The translations under genes were made by a program, and so were the position numbers. 64,000 nucleotides of DNA from Halobacillus litoralis (GTDB lineage Bacteria > Bacillota > Bacilli > Bacillales > Halobacillaceae): assembly GCF_020171725.1 (NCBI RefSeq), contig NZ_JAIVAJ010000008.1:97554-161553 (forward strand). The letters are read 5' to 3'. Positions 44,102 to 53,376 of the stretch are shown piece after piece. Each line of letters opens with the position of its first letter. Within the stretch, counting starts at the first letter, position 1. The notes below the pieces were generated by a model. The model was given only the letters and a program-made list of their open reading frames with translations. It was not told the DNA's origin and made no database searches.

Positions 44102-45133
44102 TTAAAAGTCCACGAAACAACCACAACCACCAATATCGAACATATCTACTTGCTCTCCACCTCGTTCTAGTTCATGTCTCAACTCTTTCAAAGTGAATGG
44201 CATTTTTGTAGAACGCTTTCTATAATATCCGGGTATAACAACCTCTTCAGCTTCCGCTTCTAACATCCCTTTTTCAAATTGGTCGTAGAGTTCTGAGTCC
44301 TTTTCTAATGTCTCTCGATCATATTTTTTAGGCTCAACCCACTCATCGATGGTCTTTGTCTTCGACAGGATTGATACATCTCTTCCGAGAAAATGCCTCA
44401 TTTCTTGCTCTCTTTCCTCGTGGTACATGTATAACCTTGGTTTTACTTCCCATAACTGAGCGAAATGACCTTGGCCTGCTCGGACACAAAAACCACCACA
44501 ATTGTTGTGACTAAAACCTTGTTCATATAATTTAGGACGTTCAATTTCCGTTTGTTCTAAAAGTTTTGCCATATCAATCTTTGTCCAAAGTGGTTCTTCA
44601 CACATAGGAAATTCAACACGATATGGCGCCCAGTTTTTTTTAGGAGCTTTGACCCTATGCTCTTCTGTCCAATCAATACCTAAATACAGAGTACACTCTT
44701 CAGACGTGAAGTTTTCTTTTATCCACTTTTGAGACATTTTTTGCTTTAACTCATGGGAACAATTCGCAAGCCTACTATTTCCCAAAAACCTCACATCTTT
44801 GAAAACATCCCAAGGATCACGACCGTCATTTATCCATATAAAGTTAGGGTTTCGCTTGTTAGTGTCCTCAGACAATTGCTTTAGGAACAGTTTTCGATCC
44901 TCCATTGTCTCATGACTAGTCTCCGGAATATGCTTTGTTCTCTCAATTAAATCCGTTTGTTCGACTCCATACATCTCTTGGGTAGTCTCTAATAAGAAAC
45001 GATACAGATCATCATCTTCAATCAGAGTATCAGTAAACAAGCAAATTACATCTTCCTTACCGTATCTATCTATAACACGTTTTGCTGTAGCCCAACTACC
45101 AAGTCCGCCACTATAAAAAACTATGTGTTTCAT
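44102..45133 (-). CDS. Second PP-loop protein, SspD/DndC-like paralogue
   Basis: 343 residues, GGGGG before ATG 45133. It shares the plan of SspD: VFYSGGLGSWATAKR (PP-loop, residues 4-18), FTDTLIEDDDLYRFLLE, VRFLGNSRLANCSHELK, GFSHNNCGGFCVRAGQGHFAQ and a CGC motif at the extreme C-terminus. It is longer by an insert before the last cysteines. It is separated from its neighbours by gaps of 275 and over 400 bp, so it is probably its own transcript. A second PP-loop enzyme is not part of the minimal Ssp set; it might modify another sequence, act in recycling, or replace SspD. Confidence 0.8.
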   Translation of the reverse strand: MKHIVFYSGGLGSWATAKRVIDRYGKEDVICLFTDTLIEDDDLYRFLLETTQEMYGVEQTDLIERTKHIPETSHETMEDRKLFLKQLSEDTNKRNPNFIWINDGRDPWDVFKDVRFLGNSRLANCSHELKQKMSQKWIKENFTSEECTLYLGIDWTEEHRVKAPKKNWAPYRVEFPMCEEPLWTKIDMAKLLEQTEIERPKLYEQGFSHNNCGGFCVRAGQGHFAQLWEVKPRLYMYHEEREQEMRHFLGRDVSILSKTKTIDEWVEPKKYDRETLEKDSELYDQFEKGMLEAEAEEVVIPGYYRKRSTKMPFTLKELRHELERGGEQVDMFDIGGCGCFVDF

Positions 45134-45372
45134 ATTTCCCCCTATTTTATACCTATGAATTCTATATGACCCATGATCTACTCAATCATAACAGTTTCTA
45201 ATTATAATGCGAGTCCTAATAAATTTCTATTATTTGGACTTAGTAAATACCTATTTGTAGATCTGCTAACTAGCCTAAAATTTTTCTCGTGTAATATGAT
45301 ACACCTACGCCTGGCAAACAAATATAACTGAGTTAAAGACCAATTTATTTATATAACAATATTTTCAAAACA

Positions 45373-45404
45373 TGAGGGAGACTGGTTACTACCAATCTCC
45401 CTCA
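45373..45404 (-). terminator. Terminator of the DUF262/HNH gene
   Basis: TGAGGGAGACTGGT pairs with ACCAATCTCCCTCA with one mismatch around a short loop, followed on the minus strand by TGTTTTG. It lies immediately downstream of the stop codon at 45408. Confidence 0.78.
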
Positions 45405-45407
45405 CAT

Positions 45408-47588
45408 TTAGTTTATACCTTGCAAGTCTTCAACATTCTCAAGGTCTGTTAATTCGCTTTTTATGCTCTCTAATAATCTCTCATACCTGTTACTCAGCAG
45501 TCGCTTGTGAAAATCATCCATCTCCTCATCTTCTGCTCTATTCCAATTCAAACCAATTGCATGTCCCCAAGAGGTGATATCGGACAAATAATTAAAATAA
45601 TCCTCAGGAGATTTGTCTCTTATTTTAGAGTTTGAATAATCGGAAATGTAAGTTCTGTTTAAAGGACTATTCAGGATATTATCACTATTATTTCTTAACT
45701 CTTTAGCAGTCTTGTCAATGGTGTATCGAGCCCCTAGGGGATATATATGATGATCATGAACCTTCAATTGACGTTCTACACCATCCTCATGCTCTACATC
45801 GACCCCTTTTGCTATATCCCAGGCATTCAGCGGAATATTCCTATGCGGGTTAAAGTCTCTAGGTTGAGTACTAAGAACATACTCCAAGAGCCCCTTTCTA
45901 ATAGCAGCAGGTACAACCTCACGCTCTTCAGATTCCAATAATAATACATCTCTATCAGAATATCCTTCGCTAGATAGTATTTTAGTGAACCTATACCTGA
46001 ACGGATTCTCTCCTCCATTTACCCAATCATATAGAGACCTTATGTCTTCTATACATTGCTGGTTTTGCTTTTCTCTATAAGAACCACCAAACAAAGAGGC
46101 CCAATACCAATACTCTAGTTTTGCAATAGTGGATCTACTTTCCCAATGTTCTTCTTCTTTTAACACATATGCCAATGGTAATAACATCAACTTATAATTG
46201 AGATCGTTAATACTTAGCTTACCACATCTAAATTGCAAGAAAGCTAATGCTCGTACCAAGGATACAGTGGTTAATTCTGTGTTTTGGTTGATTTGGTCAG
46301 CGTTCAACTCTAAATGCTTCTCTTTTTTAATTAAGTCTACCTTAAAATTTGAGAAATCACCGTAGTCTACGTGTGAAAAAATTGAAAGTAGATTAAGATA
46401 TTGTTCTCTTATTGGATTTACGATTTTTTTATCATCGATTGCCCCTATTTGCGTGGCTGCCCACTCTCTATTAACACTACCATTCAATGGATCAACTAAG
46501 CCGTCAGAAAGGTTAATAGGAGCACTTAGGGTTGATGCAATCCTTTGCGTTAATGTTCTTTCACTCCTATTACCAGCAGCTGCCTTAGCAACAATTAGAT
46601 CATATGTATCAAGGCCTTTTCCACCCTTGTTAATATTCTCATAAATAGAAGTAGCTCTACTTATTTCATCAGATGGTAGTTGAATTACATGAAGCTCCTG
46701 ATCAAGAACACCCTCTAAGTATTGAAGAACATCTTTTTTCCAATCAGCTGCTAATGAAGACCATGCATGTTCCAACTCAGTCTTCTCATCTGTGTCAAGC
46801 TGATCTCTACCTTCGTACGATACAACTTCTGGGTTTCTTTGCCCCATTAGTTCTGTAAGTGTTTTAGAGCCCTGCTCTACCTCAACCTTTAAGTCCTCAA
46901 CTCTTGCTCTTGCAATTCTACCTAATGTGTACTCTAAAACAGTGTTAGATTGTTCATCAGAACTATACAATTCATAAAAAGGTATAATCCCTTCTTCTGC
47001 AGCGCACTTAGCAATTTCGTTTTTTAATGAAATTCCTTCAAGGTATTCACCATTTCTTACAATACTAAAGGCAGGGTGATGCCAAGCATCTTTGTTTCCT
47101 TTAATGATTTTTTTATATTCGATTTTGTCAAACACTTGTCCTGGTTCTAAACGATCCAACTTTTTGAAAGACAAATTTTCAAATCCAAAAATGTCTTCGT
47201 TATCGATTTTTTTAACGTTAATAAACCATCGATACCTTAACTTTTTATATAATTCATCATAATTGTGTTCCCATTGATCAGTAGTCCCATACAAATTTGA
47301 AAATATTGCTCTTAATGTTGAAGTCCTCTGCTGTCCATCTAAAAGGTACAGGCAATTTTCTGCTTGATCAAAATCCTCACTTTCATAACACAGCTGTCTT
47401 GTAGCAAACTCTCCTCTGTTCCCTTCTAGTAATAGCAACCCCCCTATAGGAAGCTTCACTAAAACAGTAGATAGTAGCAATTTTTGATCATATTCCTTCC
47501 ATTCATACCCACGCTGGAAGTTTGGTAGTACTAACTTACCGTTTTCGTTATCTTTAAATAGCTCTCTCAGTGTCTTAGTATTATTCAC
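45408..47588 (-). CDS. sspE: DUF262 and HNH (DUF1524-like) nuclease, SspE-like
   Basis: 726 residues from GTG 47588 (GGAGGG six bases upstream). N-terminal DUF262: LPNFQRGYEWKEYD (about residues 21-34) and LLDGQQRTSTLRAIF (about 82-96), the NTPase motif. The C-terminus holds HDHHIYPLG followed by SPLNRTYIS, an HNH site as in DUF1524. SspE couples NTP hydrolysis to DNA nicking when phosphorothioates are sensed, and restricts phage. Other DUF262 nucleases (GmrSD and relatives) share the fold, so the SspE reading relies on the sspBCD neighbours. Confidence 0.75.
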   Translation of the reverse strand: MNNTKTLRELFKDNENGKLVLPNFQRGYEWKEYDQKLLLSTVLVKLPIGGLLLLEGNRGEFATRQLCYESEDFDQAENCLYLLDGQQRTSTLRAIFSNLYGTTDQWEHNYDELYKKLRYRWFINVKKIDNEDIFGFENLSFKKLDRLEPGQVFDKIEYKKIIKGNKDAWHHPAFSIVRNGEYLEGISLKNEIAKCAAEEGIIPFYELYSSDEQSNTVLEYTLGRIARARVEDLKVEVEQGSKTLTELMGQRNPEVVSYEGRDQLDTDEKTELEHAWSSLAADWKKDVLQYLEGVLDQELHVIQLPSDEISRATSIYENINKGGKGLDTYDLIVAKAAAGNRSERTLTQRIASTLSAPINLSDGLVDPLNGSVNREWAATQIGAIDDKKIVNPIREQYLNLLSIFSHVDYGDFSNFKVDLIKKEKHLELNADQINQNTELTTVSLVRALAFLQFRCGKLSINDLNYKLMLLPLAYVLKEEEHWESRSTIAKLEYWYWASLFGGSYREKQNQQCIEDIRSLYDWVNGGENPFRYRFTKILSSEGYSDRDVLLLESEEREVVPAAIRKGLLEYVLSTQPRDFNPHRNIPLNAWDIAKGVDVEHEDGVERQLKVHDHHIYPLGARYTIDKTAKELRNNSDNILNSPLNRTYISDYSNSKIRDKSPEDYFNYLSDITSWGHAIGLNWNRAEDEEMDDFHKRLLSNRYERLLESIKSELTDLENVEDLQGIN

Positions 47589-47816
47589 ATTGACCCTCCA
47601 TACATCTATTTATTTACATTATTATACACCAGAACCATTAATATTATCGCTTACACAATTATTAAATTTCTAAACCTGAAAGTGTTACTACTTAAGCTTT
47701 CATAAAAATAAAATGGCAGTAGATAAAGGTACTTCGTATGGATACCCCTATGATGAACCTCCCCCTGATTCATATACGACCTCTTACTTTCAAGCTATTA
47801 CTTCATAAGCTATTCT

Positions 47817-48737
47817 TTAATTAATGATTATTTTACGAATTCTTTCAGAATAATTAGGACGATCTAAAGAAAGCGCTTCTATTTCTAACTCTTTTACCCA
47901 ATTTAGCAAGTTAGATAGATACTCTTTAACATCCTTGCGATATGGTGAGGGATCATCTATTAAAGAAGAATGTAGCTTTTTGGTTAGATATCCAAAATAA
48001 GCTTCTTCATCAAAAGCTTCCCATAGCCACCTATAAACTTTAGTTTTCATAAACCTATCTTTTATTAGATCCATATCCCCAGAATCTTTACTTGTAATTC
48101 CAAGAAGAGAACAATCTCTGCTATAGAGATCATATGGTGAACTGCTATAAAGCATCTCTGAACACCACATGTTATTCAAAGTTGTCATAGAATCATGTTG
48201 TTTATGAATGAAGTCATCCCATTGGGCATTTAAGAAATTCTCTTCTAAGTGTTTCGTTGCTCTTAACTGATCTTCCATACTCTTCTGAACGGTATTGTTC
48301 ATTTTTGCCGAAGAATTAAAGAGACAATCCACTTTATCTATTTGATCTGAACCTAAGGTACCGTATACCACACTTTCAATATTCGGAGCTTTGGACAGTC
48401 CTAATCCAGAAAGTGTTACATTTGCACTCCCTAACACAAAAGAGGCTTCATCAAAGATCATAATCTTGGAGTGAAGATCGAAGTTAAAAAATAAATCCCA
48501 GTCGTTCTTTGAACAATACTCAATAAGTTCAAAATCTGAGCTCTTTGATATTATGTCATCCATTCTAAAGCGAACCAACAGCCGTTTCTTTTCTAAAGGG
48601 ATACTTATTGTTTCATCAATTACTTTGAGTGCCTCAACTTTTACATAAGCTGAAACAACTGTTAGTTCACTCTCTGTTTTTTTAAGGTTCCGTAGTACGG
48701 TTTCAAGTATCTCTTCTGAGTGAAGAATAATGCTCAT
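47817..48737 (-). CDS. PLD-family nuclease of the helicase-MORC-PLD module
   Basis: 306 residues. One HKD motif is clear: LHSKIMIFDEASFVLGSANVT (H-x-K-x4-D-x6-G-S-x-N), so the enzyme probably works as a dimer, as other PLD nucleases do. Helical C-terminal segments follow. ATG 48737 is 4 bp after the GHKL stop codon, which indicates tight coupling. Together with the upstream GHKL and helicase genes this is a known association in predicted restriction systems and the likely FGH part of an SspBCD-SspFGH defence locus; I do not assign the individual letters. Confidence 0.82.
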   Translation of the reverse strand: MSIILHSEEILETVLRNLKKTESELTVVSAYVKVEALKVIDETISIPLEKKRLLVRFRMDDIISKSSDFELIEYCSKNDWDLFFNFDLHSKIMIFDEASFVLGSANVTLSGLGLSKAPNIESVVYGTLGSDQIDKVDCLFNSSAKMNNTVQKSMEDQLRATKHLEENFLNAQWDDFIHKQHDSMTTLNNMWCSEMLYSSSPYDLYSRDCSLLGITSKDSGDMDLIKDRFMKTKVYRWLWEAFDEEAYFGYLTKKLHSSLIDDPSPYRKDVKEYLSNLLNWVKELEIEALSLDRPNYSERIRKIIIN

Positions 48738-48741
48738 GATT

Positions 48742-50574
48742 CTACAATTCTTCCTCAGTCATAAAATTTTTAGCTATTCTTCCCCAATCTTTCCTAATAT
48801 CTTGAATGATATCTTTCCTTTGACCGTCAGGGACTTCATCTTCAAATCTAGCCCATGCAGCCAATAGTAATCTCAAACCTTCTGAAGCTTTCTCTAAGCG
48901 TTTCTTGAGACTGTCTACGCTCTCATTTTCTGATCCATCATCCAATAGCACTTCAACTAAATTCTTATATGCGGGGTGTTCTCTGTTAATTGCGATGTTA
49001 ATTGCGCCTCCACTTGGCCTAACGGTAAAGAATGCGTCACTTTCAAAAGAAAAATCTATAAAGGAGTACTTTAGATCGTGCTTAACTGTATATTCGGCTA
49101 CCTGTCTAGCAGTTTGAGAATCTAGACCTTGGTTTTTTAAACCCGTCTCGATAGCATCTTGTCTTTCTTTTGGTGGATTTTTTTCATCTTTATCGCTCGC
49201 ACCTGAATAACCGAGTTCTTTTCTTTGGTTTGTATGATCTGTTGCTTTTTTCTCAACACCGTTACCTGGATCTTCATACCTCTTTTTTCTATTGCCTTTA
49301 TTTTGTCTATCGATACTCTTTCTCATTAGCTTTATCTTTTTATGAATAAAATCCCCAACAATTATCAAGGGCGCACGAGGATCCCCTTCTTCCTCATATT
49401 CATCTTGAATTTCATTGATGTTTCTTCCGTCTTTTTGCATCTTTTCAATATCTTCTACAATGCTTAAAATATCGGAGAAGTTTCTAGCTGTTTGTTTATT
49501 ATTTGTTACACCCATAAGTTCATCAAGAGAAGGAGGGAATTCGACCTCTACACCCCACCACCTCTCAGTTGGAGTAGATTTAAGTACTAACGTTTGATCT
49601 AGTTCTAATTCTCGACCAGCCCTTACAACAGAAATTCCTACATTTTTTGCTGCGTGCTTACCATGAGGTTTACTACCGGCGGTACCTTCACGCGCTTCAT
49701 CTTTTGCAATTGAAAGTCTAATAGACATTTCATGTTCTTCCCCATTAGCGTGAATGTAAAATTTCTTCTCGTGATTCTCTGATCCACCGTAAGGCTCAAA
49801 CATTGCACTGTCAGTAAAAGGTTCGCGACAGCTGGTCTTCTCTATTAAATATCCTGGATCATTTGGTAGCGTAAGTCTCTCTAGCGAGAAAATAGTCGGT
49901 TTTGTTTCATCGAAAACTTTCAAGTTGATTTTCACTTTATCGTTCTCTAAGAACTTCCTATACATCCTCCCAATTAATAGCTCTGAATGAGAAACAAGAG
50001 TTTCACCTTTACTCCACATCATACGGTCTAGCTTAGACCAGACAACTAAAGTGCCGGATTCTCCTATATTACTTGCTGCTTCAACCCATTCATCAGGAAC
50101 CGGCTGCTTAACAGGTAAAGGCATGTCACCTGCTTGATTATCTTTAACATTATCCACATCTAACGAAACCATTTGAGCGTTCTCAATACCACCTTGCCAA
50201 CTCCAAACATCTACTCGTTTACCTTGAGAAATCGAAGACGCCGGTAGACCCATGCCGAACCTTCCCATCCCAGTCCTTTCTGATTTTTTTAACCTTGTCC
50301 CGTTACCAAATTGCAAAGACTTTGCCAATACCTCAGAATCCATCCCTGAACCATTATCTAGAATTGCTATTTTTTTCAGTCGCTTACTTTTCCTTTTTGA
50401 TAATTGAATTTCTTCCTCTGAACATAACAATTCCACATCTGTAGCTCCAGCTTGAATAGAGTTGTCAATAAGTTCCGCAACTGCATAAGCAGTGTTCTTA
50501 TATCCATTATCCCTCATTGCTTCAATCGCCAAATGTGCCGGAACATACGAATTATTCTTTGTTTCAATACTCAT
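48742..50574 (-). CDS. MORC-like GHKL ATPase
   Basis: 610 residues from ATG 50574, nine bases after GGGAGG (the ATG at 50583 is too close). The Bergerat fold is complete: VAELIDNSIQAG (N box), AILDNGSGMD (G1), GTRLKKSERTGMGRFGMGLP (G2) and SGTLVVWSKLD (G3). A ribosomal-S5-like domain follows, including SVVRAGRELELDQ. A charged linker (about 400-470) leads to a C-terminal helical domain. MORC-type ATPases clamp DNA on ATP binding. It overlaps the helicase gene by about 11 bp. It is the probable motor or clamp of the FGH-like module. Confidence 0.85.
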   Translation of the reverse strand: MSIETKNNSYVPAHLAIEAMRDNGYKNTAYAVAELIDNSIQAGATDVELLCSEEEIQLSKRKSKRLKKIAILDNGSGMDSEVLAKSLQFGNGTRLKKSERTGMGRFGMGLPASSISQGKRVDVWSWQGGIENAQMVSLDVDNVKDNQAGDMPLPVKQPVPDEWVEAASNIGESGTLVVWSKLDRMMWSKGETLVSHSELLIGRMYRKFLENDKVKINLKVFDETKPTIFSLERLTLPNDPGYLIEKTSCREPFTDSAMFEPYGGSENHEKKFYIHANGEEHEMSIRLSIAKDEAREGTAGSKPHGKHAAKNVGISVVRAGRELELDQTLVLKSTPTERWWGVEVEFPPSLDELMGVTNNKQTARNFSDILSIVEDIEKMQKDGRNINEIQDEYEEEGDPRAPLIIVGDFIHKKIKLMRKSIDRQNKGNRKKRYEDPGNGVEKKATDHTNQRKELGYSGASDKDEKNPPKERQDAIETGLKNQGLDSQTARQVAEYTVKHDLKYSFIDFSFESDAFFTVRPSGGAINIAINREHPAYKNLVEVLLDDGSENESVDSLKKRLEKASEGLRLLLAAWARFEDEVPDGQRKDIIQDIRKDWGRIAKNFMTEEEL

Positions 50575-52186
50575 TCCAAACATCCTCCCAATTTACAAAT
50601 GCTTCTGCGACCGATCCGAATCCGGGTAACCCCTGATCAATAACCGTTAAAATTTCAGCTTCCTTATTCCCACCAGCTTTTTCTCCTCGTATTGCACGAC
50701 CTATCATTTGACTATACAACACCAACGAAATGGTTGGGCGAGCAATTATAGCGGCGCTGGTTTGAGGAGCATCAAACCCTGTGGTTAACACTCCATAATT
50801 ACACAACACTTTCACATCTTCACCGTCATCTTTAAAGTCTTCAATAACATGCTTTCTTTTTGTAGGATTCGTGCTTCCAGTTAAAGAATAACTAGTAATC
50901 CCCATAGTTCTTAAGACAAATGAAATGCTCTCAGAAGAATTAACCGAAGGGGCGAATAAAATAATCCTCTTGTGGTTCTTTGCTAACTTCTTTGTTTCAT
51001 GAATTACTTTAATATTTCTCTGTTCATCTTCTCCTAATCTGTCTAGAACGTCCTTCGGAATCTCAGAGAACCTTTCAAAGTCGTCACTTTGAAAAGAATC
51101 TCCATGATATACGAGTTCTTTGAAGTTCACTTTTGCAATATACCCCTCATCAACTAGATATTCGACGGGGTTTTCGTAACCATCAACTTCTAATATCACT
51201 TTTTTCTTCGAGAAAAAATCCGCTAATCTTTTATCTTCTTCTACATCGTCATACGTTCTGCCTGGTGTAGCACTTAACCCAAGTAACATTTTGTTATCGT
51301 CGTGTTCAAATAAAGTATCTAGCACATACCTATAGGTAGTTGCAATTGCCTGATGTGCCTCATCAACGATTATTAGTGACGTTTTATTAGCAAAATTGGC
51401 AATGAATTTATGACCATTAGAACGTTTGACTTTAGATGTGATTTTAGGAAATCCAACAACAACTAACCCTTCTGTAATATCTGAAGGTTCCAGGTCTTTA
51501 TTGCCCCAATATCTATGTATATTAATAGGTCTGTTTCCCAAGTACCCCCAAGCTTTTTCAAATTCTTCTGCAGCTTGCTCACATAGTTCTTCACTAGCGG
51601 CTAACCACACTACTACTGTAGGTTCATTTTCTCTAAGATGATCAGCAATTATGTTCATGGTCGTCCTAGTCTTTCCAGATCCAGTAGGCATATGCAGTAA
51701 CGTTTTCTTGGGAGACTCGTTAAGTAATTTTTTTACTTTCTTAGATGCATCTCTTTGGTGTTTAAATAGTGGGTATTGTCCGTTAGAGATAGTTAATGCC
51801 GTAGATTCCTCTTGTTGTTGAATAGGTGGAGGGGTTAGATTAAAGAAAGAAAATATTTCTCTCTCATCATCCGATCCTCGACTAAACCTCTTACTTTTGA
51901 TTTTATGATAAATAGAGGGAATACTGCTATCAGAGTCGTATAAATCCAAAGCAAGTGCTAAGTGTTTAATTTCATCCTGTTTCAATAGATCAATTATTAC
52001 ACGTCTTAGATTCGGGTCTAACAACAAGTACTCTTTACCTTCCACCTCTCGAACTAGTTCCTTTAATTTACTATTATATTGGTACATATCATCTACTAAT
52101 CGCAACATTTTTAGTGTCTGAGAACCAATTATTTGTTGAATTGTTATTTCGTCTGCCCTAGATAATACCTTTTCAACATAAAGCAT
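50564..52186 (-). CDS. SF2 DEAD/DEAH helicase of the defence module
   Basis: 540 residues, ATG 52186 with AGGTGA five bases upstream. After a helical N-terminal 145 residues come the helicase motifs: Q-like YPLFKHQRDA, MPTGSGKTRTT (I), IIVDEAHQA (II), GLSATPGR (III), LTTGFDAPQ (V) and QMIGRAIRG (VI). No nuclease domain is fused. It is the first gene of the minus-strand helicase-GHKL-PLD unit, with an extended -10 promoter upstream. It may unwind or translocate on DNA for the PLD nuclease. Confidence 0.88.
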   Translation of the reverse strand: MLYVEKVLSRADEITIQQIIGSQTLKMLRLVDDMYQYNSKLKELVREVEGKEYLLLDPNLRRVIIDLLKQDEIKHLALALDLYDSDSSIPSIYHKIKSKRFSRGSDDEREIFSFFNLTPPPIQQQEESTALTISNGQYPLFKHQRDASKKVKKLLNESPKKTLLHMPTGSGKTRTTMNIIADHLRENEPTVVVWLAASEELCEQAAEEFEKAWGYLGNRPINIHRYWGNKDLEPSDITEGLVVVGFPKITSKVKRSNGHKFIANFANKTSLIIVDEAHQAIATTYRYVLDTLFEHDDNKMLLGLSATPGRTYDDVEEDKRLADFFSKKKVILEVDGYENPVEYLVDEGYIAKVNFKELVYHGDSFQSDDFERFSEIPKDVLDRLGEDEQRNIKVIHETKKLAKNHKRIILFAPSVNSSESISFVLRTMGITSYSLTGSTNPTKRKHVIEDFKDDGEDVKVLCNYGVLTTGFDAPQTSAAIIARPTISLVLYSQMIGRAIRGEKAGGNKEAEILTVIDQGLPGFGSVAEAFVNWEDVWNEY

Positions 52187-52229
52187 TTAGTCACCTACTT
52201 TCTATCAACAACCTAAGGTATGCAACCCA

Positions 52230-52238
52230 ATTGTATCA
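52230..52238 (-). promoter_or_regulatory. Extended -10 promoter of the helicase unit
   Basis: On the minus strand TGATACAAT matches the TG-n-TATAAT extended -10 form, 44 bp before the helicase ATG. No good -35 is visible, which is usual for this class. Confidence 0.5.
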
Positions 52239-52411
52239 AAAGAAGTAACTTTATGGTATGAGGTGCGTATATTTAATTACGAAAACACAAGAAATCTTTA
52301 AATTATTAAGTCTTTTTGTTTACATTTCATCTATCTATTGTGTATTATGAATCAAATTAACTGAAATATAGGAATGTTTTTCATTCAATTCAACGGTAGG
52401 AGGGGTTTTAA

Positions 52412-52696
52412 ATTTTTCGTCATAACAAATGGATTCATGCCATTAGGGAAGCACTTCAAAAGAATGGGGGTGTGGGTACTCTTGAAGAGGTGTACAGAGA
52501 AGTGGAAAAAAGTAGTTTAATAAATATAAATGAATTCACAGATTGGAAAGCCCAAATCCGCAAAAATATATACCTTCACTCAAGTGATTGTGAGATTTTC
52601 CGAGGTGAGCCGGGTGATCATATGGATATATTTTATGCTCCAGAAGGAAAAGGAAAAGGTAAGTGGGCACTTCGAGAATATAAAATTGATAATTAG
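52412..52696 (+). CDS. Winged-helix-like small protein with apparent ATT start
   Basis: The conserved part begins W-I-H-A-I-R-E-A-L-Q-K-N-G and continues to GKGKWALRE, a winged-helix pattern of about 80 residues seen in nuclease and regulator genes. The only ATG/GTG in frame is GTG 52472, inside the domain. Upstream, AGGAGGGG (52398-52405) stands six bases before ATT 52412, with an in-frame stop just before it, so ATT is the best start (94 residues). It is divergent from the helicase gene and may regulate the island. A mutated start or pseudogene is the alternative. Confidence 0.5.
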   Translation: MFRHNKWIHAIREALQKNGGVGTLEEVYREVEKSSLININEFTDWKAQIRKNIYLHSSDCEIFRGEPGDHMDIFYAPEGKGKGKWALREYKIDN

Positions 52697-52817
52697 AAAT
52701 GTGCACATTAAATTAGTTAGTGGATTTACAAAGATCTTCATACCCAATAGCCTATGCATTAAAAGAGGCTTTTGGATATGAAGATGTATTGTGACTAGAT
52801 TCAGAAATAATATTGTT

Positions 52818-53018
52818 CTATCTATTGTTTAAATTGTTATTGTTCTTTATAACGTTTATAAGGTCCTCAATGACTGTCTTTCTGTCAATTGCTTCACACT
52901 GGAAATGAACCCCCTTTAATACTGTTTTAGCAATGAATTTATCAGCTTTATAAATATCTACAAGCAAAGAAAGCTTCCCATAATTAATGTAAAAGATTTC
53001 TTTTCTAATCTGTTTCAC
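52818..53018 (-). CDS. Small protein coupled to the XRE regulator
   Basis: 66 residues from GTG 53018, overlapping the end of the XRE gene by 14 bp. It is predicted alpha/beta with FYINYGKLSLLVDIYKADKF and a basic helical end. The ribosome site AGGGGG is nearly adjacent to GTG, so the exact start is uncertain. No family recognised. Co-translation with the regulator suggests a linked function, for example a regulator partner or small antitoxin. Confidence 0.5.
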   Translation of the reverse strand: MKQIRKEIFYINYGKLSLLVDIYKADKFIAKTVLKGVHFQCEAIDRKTVIEDLINVIKNNNNLNNR

Positions 53019-53271
53019 CCCCCTGTATTGGGTCAGGTGAATCTATAACCTCTACTAGTAGTTCACCAGGAGAAACTTTAAGAGCATGAGCTATACGATA
53101 CAACACAGGAAGTCTTGGACTCCTGATACCTCTCTCTATGAAGCTAATATATGTACGATCAATACCAGCTCGGAATGCAAGCTCTTCTTGGGATATCTCC
53201 TTACTCTTTCTCACGTGACGTATCTGATCACCGACAACTCTTCTTATTTTCTGATCATATGAAATTTCCAT
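53005..53271 (-). CDS. XRE-family (controller-like) regulator
   Basis: 88 residues. A Cro/C1 helix-turn-helix occupies residues about 14-68: IRHVRKSKEISQEELAFRAG, then DRTYISFIERGIRSPRLPVL and YRIAHALKVSPGELL. The size and sequence resemble control (C) proteins of restriction-modification systems. It sits at the right end of the Ssp island, on the same strand, with one coupled small gene. It probably times expression of the defence genes; direct binding sites were not identified. Confidence 0.82.
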   Translation of the reverse strand: MEISYDQKIRRVVGDQIRHVRKSKEISQEELAFRAGIDRTYISFIERGIRSPRLPVLYRIAHALKVSPGELLVEVIDSPDPIQGGETD

Positions 53272-53376
53272 ACTAAAATCTTCCGATTGCCGCCGTCATA
53301 AGACCACGTACGGAGAGTCACATTCAGTACAAAAAAACTTATATTAAAACATAAAGAAGTGAAAGAGGTGATTAAG

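Noticed and set aside
38606..45133. Classical DndBCDE double-strand phosphorothioation
   Set aside because: No DndB, DndD (SMC-like) or DndE gene is present; DUF4007 is the Ssp hallmark.
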